The translations under genes were made by a program, and so were the position numbers. The notes beneath the pieces were generated by a model. It saw nothing but the letters and a program-made list of their open reading frames with translations, was not told where the DNA came from and did no database searches. This document shows, in pieces, positions 58,860-64,000 of a stretch of 64,000 bases of DNA; within the stretch, counting starts at the first letter, position 1; the number at the start of each line of letters is the position of its first letter. Source of the DNA: Pseudomonadota bacterium (GTDB taxonomy: Bacteria > Myxococcota_A > UBA796 > GCA-2862545); NCBI GenBank assembly GCA_023954855.1, contig JAGSGY010000021.1:1-64000 (forward strand). Direction: 5' to 3'.

Positions 58860-60806
58860 TTACTCGGTGGCTTCGGTCCGCTCGATGGTGATCGCCTCTG
58901 CACGACGTGCCGCGTTTCCATCCTGACAAGGGATACCGCTGGAGGGTACCGGGTCGGTGATGATGAACTGGACGCGGCGGTTGTTGGCACGGCCCTCGTC
59001 AGTCGTGTTCACGTCAATCGGACAGCTCTCGCCGTAGCCAACCGCGGTGATGCGATCCCCGTCCAACCCGAGGTCTGACATGTACGCCACGACCGCATCG
59101 ACACGACGCTGTGAGAGCGATTGGTTGTAGCGGTTGGAGCCCTTGGAGTCGGTGTGTCCCTGAATCTGGACCGCCTTGATCTCCGGATGTGCGAGCAGGT
59201 TGTTCGCGACCTCGGTCAACAGCGGCTTGGACTGCTCTTGGATGACGGCCTTGCCGAACTCGAAGTGCACCTGATCAAGAATGACCACTTCTTCGGTCGT
59301 CATGGTCACCACGGCGGGCTTCATCGTGACCTCGATGATGATCAGGGACCTCGTGTTGGCCTCAATCGGAACTTCACGCCGCTCGGTTCCGAAGGTCTCG
59401 GCGCTGATCAGAAGCGTCCAGTCGCCGGGAGAGAGCACGAAGATCTCCTCGCCGTCATCACCCAGCAACTCGGGATCACGCTCCTCGGGACCGCGGAAGA
59501 CCACCACGCTGTCGACGATCGCTCCGCCCTCAGCCCGAGTGATGACCTTCACGGCTCCAGGCATCCACTCGAGCTGAACCTCGGACTCCTGTTCCCCTGG
59601 CTCGACGGTCACTGTCAACGACTCGGTCGGTGCAAAGCCGGTCTTCGGGTTCGTGCGCACCTCTAGGGTGTGGGTCTCGCCCGGCGGCAGGTTTCGGCGG
59701 TCAAAGACGCCGTTCTCGTCTGTACGCCCGACAGACTCGCCGTCCAAAAACACCTCGGCGCCAGTGAGAAGCTTGCCGTCGGGATCCTTGACAACGAGAC
59801 GGTGGTTGCCCAGCTCGTCGGGGCAACCGTCGGTGTCGTCGAATTCGTTGACGGTCTCGGGCTCGTCGGGACACGCATCGTCGCGGTCCGCCAGGCCATC
59901 GAGATCGGAGTCTCGCTGGCCATCCTTGCCCCAGGTGAAGCCCGCGCCCGCAAAGAGGCGGAACGTCGCAGCGGAGGCACCGCGCGTGTAAGCCGTCGCA
60001 GCACCGCCGGTCCACCTCAGCCCGTTGTCCATCTTGCCGCGCACGGAGGCAATGACCTCCCCAGGACTCTCGGTGAGCTTGTACTGGTTGGTGCTAAGCG
60101 TCGGCCGCAGAGTGCTCTCGAGCCGAATGCCGAGGCTGTCGGACGGCAGGAATGAGAGTGCTGCGCCAGAGAGCAGCTGTGCACCGCCCTGAAGATTCTC
60201 GAACTCCATGGATGGGTTCGCTTGGAAGCCGACGTTGAGCGAGACCTGAATCGGTCCGTAGCCGTAGCCCACGGCACCGAGCAAACCGCCGCCGAAGCCC
60301 CCGTTACCCAGGAACTTCCCCTCGGCGCCCGTTGGGAGATCCGCGAACGGAATCACGGAGAGGCCGAAGTTTCCCTCGCCCGAAGTGTCGTCCTCGGCCG
60401 CAAGGAGGGTGACCGGAACGTAGAGCCTGGCATCACCCAGTGCTGCACCCTGGCCCCCTTCCGACCCAGAGGATGTCAGAAACAGAGGCATGGAGAGCGC
60501 CACACCCACCCGCTCGTGGACCGCATACTGCCCACCGAGGTTCAATGCGACCACGTTGTCGAGCAGCGTCTCGGTCGTGTAGGTGTCCTCACCGGTCGCA
60601 GTGGCGAGTACCAGCGGACTCTTGGCGTACTCGAACAGTCCGTTTGCGGACCAGGACCCCTTGACTTGGGCCTCAGGTCGCCAGACAGACAGCGGGTCCG
60701 CGACGTCGAGGTCACCCGGTGCGAGCTCGAAGCCGTGAGCGTTGAACCCGTCCTGTGCAGAGGCCGACAACGGAAGCAGTAGTGCGAGAAGGCTGACCAG
60801 ACGCAT
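58860..60806 (-). CDS. OmpA-family outer-membrane protein with Ig-like and TSP3 segments
   Basis: A 648-residue protein with signal peptide (LLALLLPLSASAQ). Residues about 25-280 form a beta-barrel-like transporter-type region. A thrombospondin type-3 segment (DSDLDGLADRDDACPDEPE) lies near 305. A PEGA/Ig-like stretch follows (AEVFLDGESVGRTDENG). The C-terminal OmpA domain (from about 530) has VHFEFGKAVIQEQSKPLL, IQGHTDSKGSNRYNQSLSQRRVDAV and NNRRVQFIITDP, and binds peptidoglycan. Its ATG overlaps the giant repeat gene's stop (TAATG), so the two are coupled and may assemble together on the surface. Confidence 0.9.
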   Translation of the reverse strand: MRLVSLLALLLPLSASAQDGFNAHGFELAPGDLDVADPLSVWRPEAQVKGSWSANGLFEYAKSPLVLATATGEDTYTTETLLDNVVALNLGGQYAVHERVGVALSMPLFLTSSGSEGGQGAALGDARLYVPVTLLAAEDDTSGEGNFGLSVIPFADLPTGAEGKFLGNGGFGGGLLGAVGYGYGPIQVSLNVGFQANPSMEFENLQGGAQLLSGAALSFLPSDSLGIRLESTLRPTLSTNQYKLTESPGEVIASVRGKMDNGLRWTGGAATAYTRGASAATFRLFAGAGFTWGKDGQRDSDLDGLADRDDACPDEPETVNEFDDTDGCPDELGNHRLVVKDPDGKLLTGAEVFLDGESVGRTDENGVFDRRNLPPGETHTLEVRTNPKTGFAPTESLTVTVEPGEQESEVQLEWMPGAVKVITRAEGGAIVDSVVVFRGPEERDPELLGDDGEEIFVLSPGDWTLLISAETFGTERREVPIEANTRSLIIIEVTMKPAVVTMTTEEVVILDQVHFEFGKAVIQEQSKPLLTEVANNLLAHPEIKAVQIQGHTDSKGSNRYNQSLSQRRVDAVVAYMSDLGLDGDRITAVGYGESCPIDVNTTDEGRANNRRVQFIITDPVPSSGIPCQDGNAARRAEAITIERTEATE

Positions 60807-63800
60807 TAGGCCACCTCCTTACGGCGCAGCGCAACGAGTGGGACAAGCACCCACATGAGCCACGGTGCTCCGCCGCCCGTCTGGCAAGCCAGACCGCCCT
60901 GCGCCCATTGCTCGGGCGGTTCCTCTACCGGGAAATCATCTTCCTCTGCCAGCGGGTCCGAGCCACGGTCAACCTCGTCCCCATCAGACACCCCACCGTT
61001 GTCGGTATCGGGGTTGTTGGGGTCCGTCTCGGTCTCGTCGACACTGCCATCCCCATCGCCGTCTTCTTCGCCGTCGGTGAGGCCATCGTCATCGCTGTCG
61101 TCATCGAGCGGGTCGGTGGTGGTGCTGTCGTCCGTGTCAGGCTCACAGATGTCGGTGTCCGTCCCTGTTCCCTGGGGTGCAGATACGCCCGACTCGAGCC
61201 CGTCCTGCAGGCCGTCGTCGTCGGTGTCGACGTCGTTGGGGTCGGTCTCGGACGCATCGACGGCGCCGTCGGCATCGGCGTCCTCATTGCCGTCGATGAT
61301 GCAGTCATCATCACTGTCGTCATCGAGAGGGTCGGTCGTCGTCGTCGGGTCTTCGTCCGGAACGCAGACCGTGGTGTCGGTGTCATTGCCTTGAGGACCC
61401 GTGACGCCGCTCTCGGTACCGTCCTGCACGCCATCGCCATCGCTATCAGCGTTCAGCGGATTCGTGCTGTCGGTCACTTCGTTGCCATCCGTGATGCAGT
61501 CGTTGTCGGTATCGTCGTCGAAAGGATCGGTGCCGAGCTTGCCCTCTTCGAGATCCGAGAGGCCATCACCGTCACTGTCGCGGCAGTCTAGATCGTCCGT
61601 GACGTCCAGCGGGTTGCACTCTCCGAGCAACGGCTCGAACGCGCCGTTGTAGTTGGAGTCCTCAACACCGTCGGCCACGGTGCCCGTGTCGGTATCGGCT
61701 TCGGTCGGGTCGGTAACCGTGCTGGTATCCGCGTCCGGGGTGAACAGGTTGGTGACCGTGTCCGTGCCCTCTGGGACCGCGATGCCCGACTCGGTGCCGT
61801 CCTGGATGTTGTCCCCATCCGTGTCGTTGTCGAGAGGGTTGGTCTCGCCGCTATCGAAGATGCCGTCCTGGTCCGCATCTTCGGTGCCGTCCATGAGGCC
61901 GTCTTCGTCGCTGTCATCGTCGTTGGGGTCCGTCTCCGTAGAGTCGACTGCACCGTCGATGTTGGCATCCTCAACGCCATCGTCGAGACCGTCGCCGTCG
62001 GTGTCGGCGGTGAGCGGGTCCGTGGTGTCGCTCGTGTCCACATCCGCGATGAACACGTTCGCCCCAGTGTCGGTGTCGGTGGTGTTTTCCGGTGTCGCGA
62101 GTCCACTTTCGGTGCCGTCATAGACCGCATCACCATCTGTGTCAGGGTCGTTGGGGTCGAGCTCGGTGCCAATCGCCACGGCGCCATCCGCGTTCAAGTC
62201 CTCCGAGCCATCGAGCAACCCGTCGTCGTCGCTGTCCGCGTCGAGATTGTCCGTGGTTGTGTTCGGATCCGCGTCGACCACGAACACGCCCAGGTCGGTT
62301 GCGCCGTCGAGTTCGGGCTCGGTCAGGCCCGCTTCGGTGCCATCCTGGACCCCATCTCCGTCCGTGTCCGGGTTCAGGTAGTCCAGTCCATTGCCGAGGA
62401 AGTACTCGGTGTAGTCGACGATGCCGTCGTTGTCCGTGTCGAGGCAAGCGCTGATCACGGTGGTGCCGTCGCTCAGCAAAGTGCCGTCGACCTGGCCATC
62501 ACAGTCGCCGTCGGTGCCGTCGCAGGTTTCCTGGGCTCCAGCGCCCGCGAGCGCGTCGCACTCCACGCCCAAACCGTCCGCCAGGCAGACCCAGTTGCCC
62601 GTCGTTGCACATTCACCGATGCCCACGACGCACTCTTCGCCGAGGGTCGGGAAGGTGTTGGTGGGGTTGCCATCACAGTCGTGGTCGAGGTCATCACAGA
62701 GCTCGGTGTCCGGCGCGATCACGGCTGCATCACACTCGACGTCCGTCAGGTCCGTGGTGCAGACCGTCACGCCCGCCGAGAAGCACTCGCCCTGGCCTAG
62801 GACGCAACGCTCTCCGAGGAGAAATCCATTCAACGGATCGCCGTCGCAATCGTGGTCAAGGTCGTCACAGAGTTCGGCGCTAGGAGTGCCTTCGATGGCA
62901 TCGCATTCCAGGGTCATGACGCGGTTGCCGGCAACGCACTCCCAGAGGCCGGTGTTGGCACATTCTCCCTCTCCAGCGGTGCACGAGTCTCCGACCAGGG
63001 TGTCTTCGTCGATCGTTCCATCGCAGTCGTTGTCGAGTCCGTCGCACGGCCAGGAGGTGACCAGTTGGCCGACGTCGATCGTCTGCTGCGCCAATCCGTC
63101 GGGGCAGTCGGGGTTGATGTCGACGTCGAGAGGCTCCGCGACGACCGTGAGCAGGTTCGAGGTGTAGGTCTCTATGACCGTGCGGAGCGTCGTGGAGTCG
63201 ACGCCATTGCCGGCCTCGTTGACGCAGACTTGGGCCGTGTACACATTGTTGTCGCGAGTGTTTCCGTCAAAGGGCGCCGTGCCACGGGGCTCGGCGTCGG
63301 TGATGAGCATGTCGCCGTACTCGAAGGCTACCCAGCGCACGTCTGCGGGAACCAGGCCGATGATGCCAAGCGTCCCGGTACCGCATCCGTTTGCTCCATT
63401 CGTCGTACAGAGCTGCCATCCGTTCGCACCCAAGGTGGTGCTGTCGCCCAGAGTTGGGGAGTTCGATGTGTGAACCCACACGCCGATCACGTCGGGGGAC
63501 GCAGCCGTACTGAACACGGAGGACCCCGTATTGGCCGCAGTGAGGGACGCGGGGTCGGTCTCAGTCGCATCGGAGACCCAGGAGTAGGAGACGCCGTCAT
63601 AGGCAGGCAGCGTGGCCCATCCAGAATCGAGGGTTGGGTCCCCCGAGCTGTCGAAGGCGTGCGAATCGTGCTCGTAGTCGTAGCAGACACGGGTCGTGGA
63701 GCCGACGACGGTGCCGGGACTGACGGTGGAGGTTGTCTCCACGCGGCCTGCTCCTGAGAGGTTGACCCAGGCACGGCTCGTGCTGCTGCTCAGCGTGACC

Positions 63801-64000
63801 GCCGACCCCGAGGCGTCTTGCCCCTGAGCCTCAACCGTAGCGCGACCACCATCCGTCCACTGCATCGGAGACGCGGCAGCGGCACCCGGCACCGCGCGGG
63901 CGATGACGTGGGCAGCGAGGACTTCTCCCGGAGGAATCGTGTAGTCATCATTGACTTGCACACAGTACTCAGCATCGATGTTGGGGTCCCCTGGGGTGGG
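60806..64000 (-). CDS. Giant secreted protein with MopA and thrombospondin type-3 repeats, cut by right window edge
   Basis: At least 1064 residues; the N-terminus lies beyond the window, since the frame continues open past 63961. Residues shown first are a beta-rich domain; then four Cys/Asp repeats of MopA type (CDDLDHDCDGDPLNGF, CDGTDGDCDGQVDG), then about 16 thrombospondin type-3 calcium repeats (DTDGDGVQDGTESG, DPNDPDTDGD). The C-terminus is GLACQTGGGAPWLMWVLVPLVALRRKE, i.e. Cys, Gly-Gly, one membrane helix and Arg-Arg, like the MYXO-CTERM sorting signal. Probably processed and surface-displayed. Coupled to the OmpA-family gene. Confidence 0.9.
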   Translation of the reverse strand, partial: PTPGDPNIDAEYCVQVNDDYTIPPGEVLAAHVIARAVPGAAAASPMQWTDGGRATVEAQGQDASGSAVTLSSSTSRAWVNLSGAGRVETTSTVSPGTVVGSTTRVCYDYEHDSHAFDSSGDPTLDSGWATLPAYDGVSYSWVSDATETDPASLTAANTGSSVFSTAASPDVIGVWVHTSNSPTLGDSTTLGANGWQLCTTNGANGCGTGTLGIIGLVPADVRWVAFEYGDMLITDAEPRGTAPFDGNTRDNNVYTAQVCVNEAGNGVDSTTLRTVIETYTSNLLTVVAEPLDVDINPDCPDGLAQQTIDVGQLVTSWPCDGLDNDCDGTIDEDTLVGDSCTAGEGECANTGLWECVAGNRVMTLECDAIEGTPSAELCDDLDHDCDGDPLNGFLLGERCVLGQGECFSAGVTVCTTDLTDVECDAAVIAPDTELCDDLDHDCDGNPTNTFPTLGEECVVGIGECATTGNWVCLADGLGVECDALAGAGAQETCDGTDGDCDGQVDGTLLSDGTTVISACLDTDNDGIVDYTEYFLGNGLDYLNPDTDGDGVQDGTEAGLTEPELDGATDLGVFVVDADPNTTTDNLDADSDDDGLLDGSEDLNADGAVAIGTELDPNDPDTDGDAVYDGTESGLATPENTTDTDTGANVFIADVDTSDTTDPLTADTDGDGLDDGVEDANIDGAVDSTETDPNDDDSDEDGLMDGTEDADQDGIFDSGETNPLDNDTDGDNIQDGTESGIAVPEGTDTVTNLFTPDADTSTVTDPTEADTDTGTVADGVEDSNYNGAFEPLLGECNPLDVTDDLDCRDSDGDGLSDLEEGKLGTDPFDDDTDNDCITDGNEVTDSTNPLNADSDGDGVQDGTESGVTGPQGNDTDTTVCVPDEDPTTTTDPLDDDSDDDCIIDGNEDADADGAVDASETDPNDVDTDDDGLQDGLESGVSAPQGTGTDTDICEPDTDDSTTTDPLDDDSDDDGLTDGEEDGDGDGSVDETETDPNNPDTDNGGVSDGDEVDRGSDPLAEEDDFPVEEPPEQWAQGGLACQTGGGAPWLMWVLVPLVALRRKEVA

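Overview
The window is a stretch of a GC-rich bacterial chromosome, most like a myxobacterium-type organism (Myxococcota or a close 'deltaproteobacterial' relative). The pointers are several lipoproteins with the Asp-rich MopA-type repeat, a thrombospondin type-3 repeat protein ending in a Cys-Gly-Gly/membrane helix/Arg-Arg tail like MYXO-CTERM, a Ser/Thr kinase with a C-terminal PEGA domain, many signal-peptide and lipobox proteins, and a dual peptide-exporting ABC system. The lineage is an inference; no rRNA is present.

Layout. 1-1.4 kb: the 5' part of an unknown minus-strand gene, a 240-bp cluster of nine copies of TGGGGCACA, and a tRNA-Lys/tRNA-Glu pair with a terminator. 1.4-4.6 kb: an XPB-type helicase coupled to a helicase-associated partner. 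4.6-14.4 kb (minus strand): a housekeeping series read as rimP, nusA, ylxR/L7Ae, infB, DUF503, a SPOR protein, dprA, a short Smg-like gene, xerC and purA, with an intrinsic terminator just before rimP. 14.4-16.1 kb: pal-like and ybgF/cpoB-like envelope genes. 16.1-24.1 kb: two glycosyltransferases, a TPR protein, a Cache/HAMP histidine kinase, a small zinc-ribbon protein, a sterol-desaturase-type hydroxylase and an ArsR-rhodanese fusion with a strong dyad operator. 24.1-30.6 kb: a LolA-like protein, a lipoprotein, and an RND/MMPL exporter coupled to a beta-barrel protein. 30.6-42.7 kb: a PEGA kinase, many secreted or lipid-anchored proteins, a membrane/spermidine-synthase fusion, an EEP nuclease/phosphatase, a YceI protein, and an ECF sigma/anti-sigma pair.

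42.8-44.2 kb is a methionine-sulfoxide repair cluster: glutaredoxin, MsrA and MsrB. MsrA carries an in-frame TGA at its catalytic position, followed at once by a SECIS-like hairpin, so it is most probably a selenoprotein. It has no cysteine at all, which fits recycling by the adjacent glutaredoxin.

44.3-51.6 kb is a probable ribosomal-peptide (bacteriocin-type) system of the NHLM export kind: a membrane-fusion protein, a C39 peptidase/ABC exporter and a second ABC protein in overlapping genes. Next to them, on opposite strands, are two very short precursor-like genes that share a G-[LI]-x-VRT-[GA]-[VI]-K core, plus an unrecognised helical protein. No standard modifying enzyme is seen.

51.6-64 kb holds two alpha/beta hydrolases, small unknowns, a papain-like (NlpC/P60-type) protein with a lipoprotein, a glutaredoxin-like protein divergent from a LysR regulator, and an OmpA-type protein coupled to a giant repeat protein that runs off the right end.

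Three regulatory patterns deserve attention: the TGGGGCACA cluster, a 14-bp dyad (CTGACGCGTGTCAG) found upstream of three separate transcription units, and a near-perfect palindrome in the divergent region of the peptide locus.
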